Positions 35,827-44,862 of a stretch of 64,000 nt of DNA are shown piece by piece. Numbering within the stretch: the first letter of the stretch is position 1; every line of letters begins with the position of its first letter. The notes under the pieces were generated by a model. It saw only the letters and a list, made by a program, of their open reading frames with translations. It was not told the DNA's origin and ran no database searches. Position numbers and translations under genes: made by a program. This DNA is from Roseiarcus sp963833955. GTDB taxonomy: Bacteria; Pseudomonadota; Alphaproteobacteria; Rhizobiales; Beijerinckiaceae. The stretch spans positions 248,001 through 312,000 of the forward strand of contig CAWHZY010000021.1 in assembly GCA_963833955.1 (NCBI GenBank). Direction: 5' to 3'.

Positions 35827-36516
35827 GTGACACTTGTGTTCAATCGCGCCTCCTTGAGCGAGCAAGTCGAAGCGGCGCTACGGCAGGAAATCACGCTTGG
35901 CCGTTTGCGCCCCGGCCAGAGAATTAGCGCGTCCGACTATCTGACCAGCTGGAATGTGAGCATCACGCCGTTCCGTGACGCCGTGCGAACCTTGCAGAAT
36001 CGAGGTTTCGTAACGGTGGAGCCGCGCAAGGGCGTCTTTGTCGCGGAAATCAATCTGAAGACTTTGCAGGAAATCTTCGAGTTGCGGATCGCGCTTGAAT
36101 GCATGGCGATCGAGCTTGCGACCTCGCGGGCCGATGCAGGAGAAGCGGAGCGTGTTCGCGCGGCTTACGTCAAAGCAGGTGTTCGGCTCCGCAAGGGCGA
36201 CAGCGCGTTGCTGGCGCAGACCGACGAGGCGGTCCACGATTTTGGCCGCAATGCGTGCGGCAACGCACGTCTGCAGCAGCTTCTGTCCTCTCACATGGAT
36301 CTCATCCAGTGGACTCAGAACACCGCGATCCGCAAGTTTCCCGCATCCCTTGAGCTCGCCCTGCCGGAGCATATCGCAATCATGGACGCTGTTTGCGCGC
36401 GCGACGCCGCTCAAGCTGCGCGCGCCATGCGGACGCATCTCGAGAACGCTTATTTGCGGATGGCGGATCGGTTCGAGGCGGCGCAGGAACTCAAGTCCCA
36501 GAGCCGCGCCCCATGA
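35827..36516 (+). CDS. GntR family regulator, FadR/FCD subfamily
   Basis: N-terminal winged HTH (EAALRQEITLGRLRPGQRIS, FVTVEPRKGVFVAEI) followed by an all-helical FCD ligand domain with ELRIALECMAIELA and two His positions (AVHDFGRNAC, LPEHIAIMDAV) that usually coordinate a metal. GTG 35827 is the start. The stop overlaps ATG 36513 of the enolase-superfamily gene (ATGA), so regulator and enzyme are co-translated. It probably senses a sugar acid or its product and controls the downstream transport operon, and possibly the divergent isomerase. Confidence 0.5.
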   Translation: MTLVFNRASLSEQVEAALRQEITLGRLRPGQRISASDYLTSWNVSITPFRDAVRTLQNRGFVTVEPRKGVFVAEINLKTLQEIFELRIALECMAIELATSRADAGEAERVRAAYVKAGVRLRKGDSALLAQTDEAVHDFGRNACGNARLQQLLSSHMDLIQWTQNTAIRKFPASLELALPEHIAIMDAVCARDAAQAARAMRTHLENAYLRMADRFEAAQELKSQSRAP

Positions 36517-37679
36517 GAGTTAAATCCGTCAGCTCGCACATCCTTCGCGCGCCGCTCGGCGCACAGAGGTTCTATTCGTCGCAGGCCGCTTTTCCAGAAC
36601 GGAACAGTTACCTCGTCCGGGTCGAGACGGACTCAGGTCTCGTCGGCTGGGGTGAGGGTGGGCAGTATGGTCCGCCGGAGCCGGTCGCGGCTATCGTCGA
36701 CGCTGTCTTTGCGCCGCTTCTCATCGGGCGAGACCCGACCGAGCCCGTGAGAATCTGGGAGGAGCATTACGCCTTCTCCCGCGATTTCGGGCAGAAGGGA
36801 ACGTATATCGAGGCGATCTCCGCCATCGATATCGCGCTCTGGGACATCGCGGGCCAGGCCGCGGGCCTCCCCGTCTGGAAGATGCTTGGCGGCCGCTTCC
36901 GCGACAGCGTCACCGCCTACGCGACCGGCTGCTACTACCCGGACAATTTCCGCGACATGCCCGCAATCTTGCGCGCGCTCGAGAAGGAGGCCTCAGGCTA
37001 CGCGGACGCAGGCTTCCAGTTCCTGAAGATCAAAGTCGGCCTGCTCAGCCTCGCCGACGACATCGAGCGTCTCCGCGTCATCCGGACGGCGGTTGGTCCG
37101 CGGATCGGCCTGCTTGTCGACGCCAACCACGCCTACAATTCCGCTTCGGCCGTTCGCATGGGCCGGCTGATGGAGCCGCATCAGATCGAGTTTTTCGAGG
37201 AACCGGTTACGCCCGAAGATCACGAAGGCTACCGGAAAGTGCGGCGCGAGAATCCCATCGCCGTGGCGGGGGGCGAGTGCGAGTTCACCCGTTACGGATT
37301 CCGCGATCTCATCGGCGGAGGCTGCGTCGACATCGCCCAGCCCGACCTTGCTTGCGCAGGTGGGTTTTCGGGCTGGGTCGACATCCTCGCGCTGGCGAAG
37401 AGCTATGGCGTTGCAACGATCCCTCATGTCTGGGGGTCCGGCATCGCGGTCGCGGCGGCGCTCCACGCGGTGGCGTCAATCCCGCCTTTCCCGCATACCG
37501 CCAATCCGCTTCCGCTGCTTAACGAGCCGGTGATTGAATTTGACCGTAAGCACAATCCGCTGCGAGACGAACTCCTCGTCGAACCCTTCACGCTGAAGGA
37601 CGGGCGTCTCATGGTTCCCGATCGTCCGGGACTTGGAGTGACGGTGAGGGACGACACGCTCAAGGCCTACAAGCGATGA
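36513..37679 (+). CDS. Mandelate racemase/enolase superfamily sugar acid dehydratase
   Basis: Two-domain enolase-superfamily enzyme, 388 aa. Catalytic K-x-K is K172-I-K174 (FLKIKVGL). Metal ligands appear as LLVDANHAYN, FFEEPVTPED and AGGECEFTRYG. The base His lies in IPHVWGSGI (H305). This K-x-K plus H arrangement is the mandelate racemase subgroup, most of whose members dehydrate or epimerise acid sugars. Start ATG 36513 overlaps the regulator's stop; an upstream in-frame start at 36393 would lie inside the GntR gene. The exact substrate is not inferable. Confidence 0.5.
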   Translation: MRVKSVSSHILRAPLGAQRFYSSQAAFPERNSYLVRVETDSGLVGWGEGGQYGPPEPVAAIVDAVFAPLLIGRDPTEPVRIWEEHYAFSRDFGQKGTYIEAISAIDIALWDIAGQAAGLPVWKMLGGRFRDSVTAYATGCYYPDNFRDMPAILRALEKEASGYADAGFQFLKIKVGLLSLADDIERLRVIRTAVGPRIGLLVDANHAYNSASAVRMGRLMEPHQIEFFEEPVTPEDHEGYRKVRRENPIAVAGGECEFTRYGFRDLIGGGCVDIAQPDLACAGGFSGWVDILALAKSYGVATIPHVWGSGIAVAAALHAVASIPPFPHTANPLPLLNEPVIEFDRKHNPLRDELLVEPFTLKDGRLMVPDRPGLGVTVRDDTLKAYKR

Positions 37680-38470
37680 CGGAGGGGTCTCCTTCGATGC
37701 GCTTTGCGCGAAAGAACGTGTTGGTCACCGGCGCAGCGGCTGGCCTCGGCCGCCATATTGCTCAAGCATTCGCCGCCGAAGGCGCGGACATCGCCATTCT
37801 CGATTTCCAGGACGCCAGTGAAACGGTGCGAGAGATCGCCGGCCTTAAGCGCCGATGTGAATCCTTCCGCTCCGATGTGCGCGACGAGGGTGGAGTCAAA
37901 AAAGCTGTTGCCGCGGCGGCCGAATTCTTCGACGGACGCATCGATGTGCTCGTGAACAATGCCGGGTTCAACGGCCACTACAGCCTGATCAAGGATATGC
38001 CGCTGGCGCATTGGCGCGAGACGATCGAGATCAATCTCACAGGGACGATGCTGGTCACACGCACGGTCCTGCCGTTCATGCTCGATCGCAAGGCGGGGGC
38101 GATCGTGACCACCGCGTCGAACGTGGCCCGTCGCGGTCTGCCCTATCGCGCCGACTACGTCTGCTCGAAATGGGCTATCCTCGGCTTCACCCAGACGCTC
38201 GCTCTCGAAGTCGCGTCCGATAACATTCGCGTGAACGCGGTCTGTCCGGGTCCGATCGAAGGCGACCGGATCGAGGACGTCATGGCGCGTCACGCTGAGG
38301 TTGAGCGGAAATCGGTCGCCGACGTGCGCCGCGAGTGGGAGGCGACGCCGATGAAGCGGTTTGTGGAGCCGCAGGAAGTCGCGGCGGTGATGCTCTTTCT
38401 TTGCAGCGCGGACGCAAGCCCAATGACGGGTCAAGCGATCAACGTCACCGGCGGATTGATCATGACGTAG
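37676..38470 (+). CDS. Short-chain dehydrogenase/reductase
   Basis: Classical SDR: cofactor motif VLVTGAAAGLGRHIA, NNAGFNG, and catalytic YVCSK with TTASN upstream. The acidic residue after beta-2 (AILDFQD) favours NAD over NADP. ATG 37676 overlaps the dehydratase stop (ATGA); ATG 37697 is an alternative preceded by GGAGGGG. It probably oxidises a sugar, sugar acid or lactone intermediate in the same pathway as the upstream dehydratase. Confidence 0.5.
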   Translation: MTEGSPSMRFARKNVLVTGAAAGLGRHIAQAFAAEGADIAILDFQDASETVREIAGLKRRCESFRSDVRDEGGVKKAVAAAAEFFDGRIDVLVNNAGFNGHYSLIKDMPLAHWRETIEINLTGTMLVTRTVLPFMLDRKAGAIVTTASNVARRGLPYRADYVCSKWAILGFTQTLALEVASDNIRVNAVCPGPIEGDRIEDVMARHAEVERKSVADVRREWEATPMKRFVEPQEVAAVMLFLCSADASPMTGQAINVTGGLIMT

Positions 38471-38617
38471 TCCCGCCATTCGTCCGTCGGCCGCGCCGAT
38501 TTCGTTTCATGAAGGAGGAAGATAACAAAGATCGCACTTGCACTTCTTGACTGCCGCACCAACAGTCCATGACTATACATGAATGGCCGTTGTTTTACTA
38601 AACAGCGCCACCTTGGA

Positions 38618-38676
38618 GCGGCCGTAAGGCCGCACGGAATCAAGTTGAACGCAGGCAACGCCAATCACGGCGTTGC
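38618..38676 (+). promoter_or_regulatory. Two stem-loops in the leader of the binding-protein gene
   Basis: GCGGCC-GTAA-GGCCGC (38618-38633) and GCAACGCC-AATCAC-GGCGTTGC (38655-38676) are perfect short hairpins. The second ends a few bases before the GGGAGGA ribosome site of ATG 38694. They could stabilise the 5' end of the mRNA or modulate translation. The second could also be a LacI- or GntR-type operator. Confidence 0.5.
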
Positions 38677-38693
38677 GCAATGGGAGGAAGACG

Positions 38694-39935
38694 ATGACCA
38701 ACTCGAATCTGACTGCTCACCCAAATCGCCGCCGCTTTCTTCACGGCGCCGCCGCTCTCGGCGTCGCCGGCGCATTGCCCGCAATCCGGACGCCGTCGGC
38801 GTTCGCCGCGGACGCCGCCTTGCCGGTTCCCAAGCAGCACTATCTGATCGCCTTCTCGAACGGCGACATGAACAATTCCTGGCGCGCGGCTTTCGTCAAC
38901 TCGATGGAGCAGTGGGGCAAGAAGTTCAAATCGGTCGGCCCGGGCGTCGACTACGTATGGACGAACAGCGCCGGCGATTCCGCCAAACAGCTTCAGGACT
39001 GCCAGACCCTGCTCGCGCAGAAGCCGAACATCCTCATTCTTTCCCCCAATCAGGCGCAGCCCTTGGATCCCGTCATCGACATGGCGACCAAGGCCAATGT
39101 TCCGCTCGTGGTCATCGACCGCGCGCTCATTCGGAAACCGCCGACCGGCACCTACGTCTTGAACATTACGCAAAACTACGGCGTGAGCGGCATGACGATG
39201 GCGGCTTACGCGCTCGATCATCTGAAGCGCAAGCACGGCGACTACAAAGGCAACATCGTCGAGATCCAGGGCGAGCTTGGCTCGTCTCCGAACAACGACA
39301 TGTATGTCGGCATCCGCGAAGCCATCAAGCACTACCCCGACGTCAAGATTCTCTCGACCGAGGAAGGCAAGTGGTCGAACGACGGCGGCCGGCGCGTGAT
39401 GCAGGGATTTCTACAGCGCTTCACCGACGACCAGATGGATGTCATCTTCACCTACTCGGACGCCGAGGGTCTCGGCGCGATGCAGGCGATCAAGGCCGCG
39501 GGGCGGAATGAACTGCTCGACGGCCGCATCGCGTCGAAGGACGGCGACGTCGCTTTCATCCAGGCCATAGCCGACGGCAAGGCCATGATGTCGACGGAAT
39601 GCCCGCCTTATTACGGCGCCTTCGCGATCCCCGAGGCCATCCAATATCTCAACGGAGCGCTGGAGCAGAAAGGCATCCAGTATCTCAAGCTGCGCGTTTG
39701 GCCCAATCCCAACGCGCCGACGATGCTCAGCGTTTCTGACGCCGACGTGAAGGCGATCCTCGCGAAGCAGATTAAATTCACGCTGGACGCGAAGCTGCCG
39801 CTCATTCCGCCGGAGACTGGCGACTACGAGCAGCTCTATTTCGACGCCTCGAAGGTCAAGGGCTACGACGATGTCCAGGCCTACCTGAAGACCGGGGAGG
39901 TTCCGAAGGACATCGTCGACCTCCAGAACACCTAG
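38694..39935 (+). CDS. Sugar ABC substrate-binding protein with Tat-type signal (cluster 2)
   Basis: Periplasmic binding protein (RbsB fold). The N-terminus NRRRFLHGAAALGVAG is a twin-arginine-like export signal. The mature protein shows LIAFSNGDMNNSWRAAF, ILSPNQAQPLDPVIDMA, VFTYSDAEGLG-like segments and ASKDGDVAFIQAIADGK. Start ATG 38694 has GGGAGGA just upstream; TTG 38673 is rejected. It follows the SDR gene by 223 bp and is separated from the ATPase gene by a hairpin. Ligand unknown. Confidence 0.5.
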   Translation: MTNSNLTAHPNRRRFLHGAAALGVAGALPAIRTPSAFAADAALPVPKQHYLIAFSNGDMNNSWRAAFVNSMEQWGKKFKSVGPGVDYVWTNSAGDSAKQLQDCQTLLAQKPNILILSPNQAQPLDPVIDMATKANVPLVVIDRALIRKPPTGTYVLNITQNYGVSGMTMAAYALDHLKRKHGDYKGNIVEIQGELGSSPNNDMYVGIREAIKHYPDVKILSTEEGKWSNDGGRRVMQGFLQRFTDDQMDVIFTYSDAEGLGAMQAIKAAGRNELLDGRIASKDGDVAFIQAIADGKAMMSTECPPYYGAFAIPEAIQYLNGALEQKGIQYLKLRVWPNPNAPTMLSVSDADVKAILAKQIKFTLDAKLPLIPPETGDYEQLYFDASKVKGYDDVQAYLKTGEVPKDIVDLQNT

Positions 39936-39953
39936 CAGCTTACCTAACAACCT

Positions 39954-39989
39954 CTGCGCCTGGCGACGATCGTTGGTCGCCAGACGCAG
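39954..39989 (+). terminator. Intercistronic stem-loop after the binding-protein gene
   Basis: CTGCGCCTGGCGAC and GTCGCCAGACGCAG pair over 13 of 14 positions around an 8-base loop. No U-tract follows, so this is more likely an mRNA-stabilising or partial-termination structure than a full terminator. Such stems are common after abundant binding-protein genes and would raise SBP over ATPase/permease levels. Confidence 0.5.
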
Positions 39990-40100
39990 GGCTGAACCGT
40001 CATCACAAGAGGTGCGCCCGCCGCGCTCCGAAGAGCGGATTTGGGGCGTGACGTCGCGGCGCTCGCCCCGTTTTCCGCCTTATGAATCCGAGGAGACCGA

Positions 40101-41651
40101 TTGACCTTGGCCTACCGCCTCGAACTCGAGAACGTCTCGAAGCACTACGGAAACACGCTCGCGCTCGAATCGGTCAGCGTCGCGATTCCGTCGGGAAAGA
40201 TCAGGGGGCTCGTGGGCGAGAACGGCGCCGGAAAATCGACGCTGTCGAAGATCATCGCCGGCGACATAAGGCCGACGTCGGGCGTGATGAAACTGAACGG
40301 CGTCGGGGTCCCCTACCTGACGCCAATATCCGCGCGCCGCGCCGGAATCGCCATCGTTCATCAATGGGGGGACCTGGTGCCCACCATGACGGTCGAGGAG
40401 AACATCTTCCTCGGCAGCGAAATCCATGGGGCGTTTCGAACGCTGAACAAGAGCGAGATGCGACGCAGGGCGCGCGAGGTGCTGAACGAGCTTGGCGTCG
40501 ATGTCGATCCAAGCCTGCCGGTCAGCGAGCTCTCCCCCGCTCACAAGCAGATTGTCGCGATCTCCAAAGCGCTGGTGCGGCAATGCGATCTTTTGATTGT
40601 CGATGAGGGGGGCGTCTCGCTCGACAAGAAGGAAACCGTGCTCCTGCATGCGGTCTTGCGCCAATTGCGCGGCCAGGGGGTTACGATTATTTACATCTCG
40701 CACCTTCTCGACGACGTGGTGGAGCTCAGCGACGAAATCACCGTCTTAAGGAATGGCGCGCTCGTCGAAACGCTCGACGCCCATTCGACGACAGCCGAGG
40801 ACCTGGCTGTCGCGGTGGTCGGTCACGAGGTGCGCCGTCCGTCGCGCGCGGAAGAGGCGAGCGATTTCACGCAACGACGCACGCTGCTCGACGTCAAAGG
40901 CCTGTCCTGGACACAGGACGCGGCCGCGTTTTCGCTCAAAGTCCGGGAAGGCGAGATCCTTGGAATCACCGGACCTGAGGGCGCCGGAAAGTCGGAGCTA
41001 TTGAGAACCATCTTCGGACTGATGGCGCCGACGCGGGGCACGGTTTCGATCGACGGCCAGACGATCGACGCGAGAAGCCCGAGGAAAATGCTGAACCGCG
41101 GCGTCGCCTTCGTGCCGGAAGATCGCTTCGCCGAGGGTCTCCTTCTCGATCGCAACATCGAGGAGAACATCTCTCTTCCCAAAGTCAGCTTCGAGAAGCG
41201 GTTCTTCCTTCCGACAACCGAGCTCAAAGCGGGAGCCGTCAAGAAGGCCGCTCAAATCAAGACGAAGATGGCGTCCATCGATTCGCTCGTCAAGGAACTG
41301 AGCGGCGGCAATCAGCAGAAGGTGGTCGTATCGCGGTGGCTCGAGGACAGCTATCGGCTGCTCCTATTGGACGAGCCCTACAAGGGAATCGACATTGGGG
41401 CCAAAAACGACATCAACGAGGCCATTCGCGCGATGGCCGGCGCGGGCCGGGGCGTGATCGTCATCAGCACCGAATTCGCCGAGCTCATCGGCCTCGTCAC
41501 GACGCTTCTGGTGATCGTCAACCGCAAGATCGTGAGCACGCTCACCGGACCGTCGATCACGCCTCATGAGATCGTTCGATATTACCAATACGAAGTCGAA
41601 CCTCCGAGTCCGAGCTTTGAAGGGACCGGCTCGCCGGCTGCGATGAGCTAG
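40101..41651 (+). CDS. RbsA-like double ABC ATPase (cluster 2)
   Basis: Intact two-domain ATPase, 516 aa. The first half has Walker A VGENGAGKST, a variant signature LSPAHKQIVAISKAL and LLIVDEGGVSL. The second half has GPEGAGKSELLRT, LSGGNQQKVVVSRW and LLLLDEPYKGIDIG. The Gly-Gly in place of the usual post-Walker-B residues in the first half is unusual. Start TTG 40101 follows GAGGAG; no ATG fits. It partners the two permeases directly downstream. Confidence 0.5.
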   Translation: MTLAYRLELENVSKHYGNTLALESVSVAIPSGKIRGLVGENGAGKSTLSKIIAGDIRPTSGVMKLNGVGVPYLTPISARRAGIAIVHQWGDLVPTMTVEENIFLGSEIHGAFRTLNKSEMRRRAREVLNELGVDVDPSLPVSELSPAHKQIVAISKALVRQCDLLIVDEGGVSLDKKETVLLHAVLRQLRGQGVTIIYISHLLDDVVELSDEITVLRNGALVETLDAHSTTAEDLAVAVVGHEVRRPSRAEEASDFTQRRTLLDVKGLSWTQDAAAFSLKVREGEILGITGPEGAGKSELLRTIFGLMAPTRGTVSIDGQTIDARSPRKMLNRGVAFVPEDRFAEGLLLDRNIEENISLPKVSFEKRFFLPTTELKAGAVKKAAQIKTKMASIDSLVKELSGGNQQKVVVSRWLEDSYRLLLLDEPYKGIDIGAKNDINEAIRAMAGAGRGVIVISTEFAELIGLVTTLLVIVNRKIVSTLTGPSITPHEIVRYYQYEVEPPSPSFEGTGSPAAMS

Positions 41652-41689
41652 GCCGCCAAGCCAATCGAACCGGACAAGGAAACCCAATA

Positions 41690-42622
41690 TTGCCCCACCG
41701 CCTCAGATCGATCCTCAGGGAGCTCGATGTCTTCGTCATCCTCGGCGCCCTCTTGCTCGTCGCCGCGATTTTCAAGGCGAGCACGTTCTATAATCTCTCG
41801 AACCTGTTCACGATCCTCGAACTTTCGGCGGTCTTGGGAATCGCGACGCTCGGGGAGGCGATGGTCCTGATCGTGCGCGGCGTCGACGTCTCGGTCGGCG
41901 CCGTCATGGGCCTCGCAGGCACGCTCTCCGCATTCCTGATCCCGGATTTCGGGCTCACGGCTTCGATCCTCCTTCCTCTTGTCGTGTGCGGTCTCATTGG
42001 CCTCGGGAATGGCTTGCTGGTCGAAAAGGGCCGTGTTCCGCCGATCGTCGCGACCATCGGGATGATGTGGGTCGTCAGCGGACTGGCCGGAGGCGTCAGC
42101 AACGGACGCCTCATTCCGATCCTCGATGAATCGTTCCAGCAAATTGCCTTGGGCAGCGCGTTCGAGATTGTGCCGCTCTTCTTTGTCGGGCTCATCGTCA
42201 TCGGCGCCGTCGCCTATTTCGTTCGATCCAACTTCGCCATCGGACGATACGTCTACGCCATCGGAGGCGACGAAGGCGCAGCTTATTATTCGGCGATTTC
42301 GGTCGCCAAGATTCGCATCGGCGTCTATGGGGTCGCCGGCGTCCTCTACGGCGTCGCCGGATTGCTGATGGCCTCTTACGTGCGCTCGGGAATGCCGACC
42401 GTCGGCAAGGGCTACGAGTTCAAGGCGATCACGGCCGCTGTCCTCGGCGGCATCGCGCTTACCGGCGGACGGGGAAACATTTTCAAAGCCATTGTCGGGG
42501 CGGTGATCCTGATCGTCCTCTACGGAGTGATCACCGCGTTCGCAGTGTCCCCTTACATCCAGGGAATCATCCAAGGCGCCATTCTGGTTGGAGCGGTCTA
42601 CTATGCAACTCGCAATGACTAA
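41690..42622 (+). CDS. RbsC-like ABC permease (cluster 2, first)
   Basis: Polytopic PF02653 permease, 310 aa. VLIVRGVDVSVGAVMGLAG, YVYAIGGDEGAAYYSAISV and LGGIALTGGRGNIFKAI are family hallmarks. TTG 41690 is the only reasonable start in frame; spacing to the ATPase stop is about 38 bp. The C-terminus overlaps the next permease start by about 20 bp. Confidence 0.5.
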   Translation: MPHRLRSILRELDVFVILGALLLVAAIFKASTFYNLSNLFTILELSAVLGIATLGEAMVLIVRGVDVSVGAVMGLAGTLSAFLIPDFGLTASILLPLVVCGLIGLGNGLLVEKGRVPPIVATIGMMWVVSGLAGGVSNGRLIPILDESFQQIALGSAFEIVPLFFVGLIVIGAVAYFVRSNFAIGRYVYAIGGDEGAAYYSAISVAKIRIGVYGVAGVLYGVAGLLMASYVRSGMPTVGKGYEFKAITAAVLGGIALTGGRGNIFKAIVGAVILIVLYGVITAFAVSPYIQGIIQGAILVGAVYYATRND

Positions 42623-43553
42623 GGCCAAAGCGAGCCTGCAGCGCTATAACCAGCTTTTCCTCTTGGTCGCAGTCCTCCTCATCGCGACCGTCATCTCACA
42701 CGGGGTCTTCATAAGACCCACGAATCTGATCCTGGTCATTGCCAGCGCCGCGGCCTTCGGCCTCGTGTCCTTCGGCCAGGCCCTGGTCGTCATAGGAGGA
42801 GGATTCGACCTCGCCGTCGGCTCGCTCGTCGCCATGTCGATTTCGGCGATCGTTTTTTTTCGCGCGGACTTTGGCATTGTTGGCGGCACGATTGGGGCTC
42901 TCGCCTCTGCCACGGTCGCCGGACTGATCAGCGGCGCCTTTGTGTCGCGAACGAAAATTCCTCCGTTCATCGTCACGCTCGGCATGCTGTCGGTTGCGGA
43001 CTCGATGTCGTGGATTCTCGCTGCGGGTCAGCCGATCACGGTGCCCGAGTATAACGACGCCATCTCGCCGTTGTTCGACTCTCTGCCGCTCGGCGAAAAC
43101 GTCTTTCCGATCATCATCCTCATTGTCGGATTTGTCGCCACGAGCCTGCTGCTCCACCGGAGCAAATGGGGACGTTACATCTACGCGATCGGCGACAACG
43201 AAGCGGCCGCGCGGATCGCTGGCGTGCCGGTGATGAGGACGAAGCTGCTCTGCTATGGCTTGTCCGGCCTCTTATGCGCGGTCGGCGCGATCATCTATCT
43301 CTACCAGAACATCAGCGCGACGCCCGGCGAGGGCGCCGACTATCTTCTCCTGAGTTTCGCCGCGACGATTCTTGGCGGTGTCTACATGTACGGGGGAGAA
43401 GGGACGATTCCCGGCGTGCTTATCGGGGTGATCTGCCTCGCCAGCATTACCAGCGCGCTGACGATCGCGGGCGTTCCGCCGTCGATCTACCAGGGCGTCC
43501 TCGGGGTGATCGTTCTGGCCGTCGTGCTGTTCCAGGCGCGGATACGAAGGTAG
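42603..43553 (+). CDS. RbsC-like ABC permease (cluster 2, second)
   Basis: PF02653 permease, 316 aa, with LVVIGGGFDLAVGSLVAMS, YIYAIGDNEAAARIAGVPV and LGGVYMYGGEGTIPGVLIG. ATG 42603 (or 42615) overlaps the previous permease's end. It completes a full transporter with one SBP, one fused ATPase and two non-identical permeases, intact throughout, unlike cluster 1. The IS630 element begins 25 bp after its stop. Confidence 0.5.
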   Translation: MQLAMTKAKASLQRYNQLFLLVAVLLIATVISHGVFIRPTNLILVIASAAAFGLVSFGQALVVIGGGFDLAVGSLVAMSISAIVFFRADFGIVGGTIGALASATVAGLISGAFVSRTKIPPFIVTLGMLSVADSMSWILAAGQPITVPEYNDAISPLFDSLPLGENVFPIIILIVGFVATSLLLHRSKWGRYIYAIGDNEAAARIAGVPVMRTKLLCYGLSGLLCAVGAIIYLYQNISATPGEGADYLLLSFAATILGGVYMYGGEGTIPGVLIGVICLASITSALTIAGVPPSIYQGVLGVIVLAVVLFQARIRR

Positions 43554-43577
43554 GGGCGCCTAGGTGGACCGACGCGC

Positions 43578-44634
43578 TAGAGCATCGGACTGTCAGATTG
43601 AATCGTCGGGGATTCCCGCGGGGATGGGAATGTGATTTACTTCCGGTTGGAGGTGATTTGCGATGCCGAAGCCCTATTCGCTTGATCTTCGCGAGCGTGT
43701 GGTGAGTTACGTTGAGGGCGGGTGTTCGCGGCGTGCGGCGGCGGCCCATTTCAGGGTGTCGCCCTCGTTTGTGATCAATTTGATGACGGCTTTTCGCCAA
43801 CGCGGGGCGGTTGCGCCCAAGGCGCTTGGCGGCTGGCGACACAGCAAGCTCGACCCGCACCGCGACTTCATCTTGCGCCGCGTGGCGGAGAAGGACGACA
43901 TCAGCATGCCGGAGCTGGCGCGCGAACTTCAAGCCGCCAGCGGCGTGAAAGTCGACCCCGCCTCGCTGTCGCGGCTTGGCTGATCCGCAACGGCCTGAGC
44001 TTTAAAAAAAAGCCTTCAGGCCAGCGAATGCGATCGGCCCGACGTGCGCCAGGCGCGCGAGGCGTGGAAGGCTGAACGGCAGCCCAAGATGCGGACCGAG
44101 CCGCATCGGCTGATCTTCATCGACGAAACGGGAACCAACACAAAGATGACCCGCGCGCGCGGACGCTGCGAGAGGGGCGAGCGCCTTCACTCCAAGGCCC
44201 CCTTTGGCCATTGGAAGACCCAGACTTTCGTCGCCGGGCTGCGCTGCGGCGCCCTGACCGCGCCGTGGGTCATCGACGCGCCGATGGACCGGACAATCTT
44301 CGAGACCTACGTGAGTACCCAACTCGCCCCGACCCTCGAAAAAGGCGACATCGTCATCCTGGACAACCCGCCCGCCCACAAAAGCCCGGCCGCCGAACAA
44401 GCCATCCGCGAGCGCGGCGCTTGGCTCATGTTTCTGCCGCCCTACAGCCCCGACCTCAATCCCATCGAAATGGCCTTCGCCAAACTCAAGGCGCATCTGC
44501 GCGCCTTGGCCATGCGCACCATCAACGAACTCTGGAAGGCGATCGGCCAAATCTGCGATCTCTTCACCTCAGAAGAATGCGCAAACTACTTCGAAGCCGC
44601 AGGGTACGGATTCAAATGAGCGTCCGATGCTCTA
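43578..44634 (+). mobile_element. IS630-family insertion sequence
   Basis: Flanked by TA dinucleotides at 43578-43579 and 44633-44634, as expected for IS630/Tc1-like TA target duplication. Perfect 11-bp inverted ends GAGCATCGGAC lie at 43580-43590 and its complement at 44622-44632. Total length of about 1.06 kb is normal. It carries one transposase gene, probably in two frames. Confidence 0.5.
43663..44619 (+). CDS. IS630-family transposase, split frames
   Basis: The N-terminal HTH part (KPYSLDLRERVVSYVEGGCS to DPASLSRLG) stops near 43981. The DDE catalytic part resumes near 44044 (LIFIDETGTN, VILDNPPAHKS, SPDLNPIEMAFAKLK), holding D, D and E. A middle frame reads WLIRNGLSFKK before an A8 run (44006-44013). 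So two shifts are needed: one near 43975, likely mutation or error, and one at the A8 run, which could be programmed slippage as in other frameshifting insertion sequences. All catalytic residues are present. Confidence 0.5.
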
Positions 44635-44665
44635 ATCGCTCGGCGTGAGACGGGAGTTCGGCGCC

Positions 44666-44783
44666 TCATCCCATTCTATTTGAGCGCGACTGATCGCGCT
44701 CAAACCCGCGCAACGGCGCGGGCGCGCATTCGCGCTTCGGCCATAAGGCGATGATCGGTTCCGATCATCGAGTTTTGGTATAA
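44666..44783 (+). repeat. Multi-hairpin dispersed repeat, copy B
   Basis: Direct-orientation copy of the 119-bp element, with stems GAGCGCGA/TCGCGCTC, CCCGCGC/GCGCGGG and GATGATCGG/CCGATCATC. It starts 32 bp after the IS630 end and lies 80 bp beyond the 3' end of the encapsulin operon. One base is missing from the left end compared with copy C. Confidence 0.5.
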
Positions 44784-44862
44784 CGCCTGACCCAGTGGCC
44801 CTTGATCATCCGCTCCGCGAGGCGGCGTTGCCTGACGCTGAACTGCCTCTCGGCAACACGGC

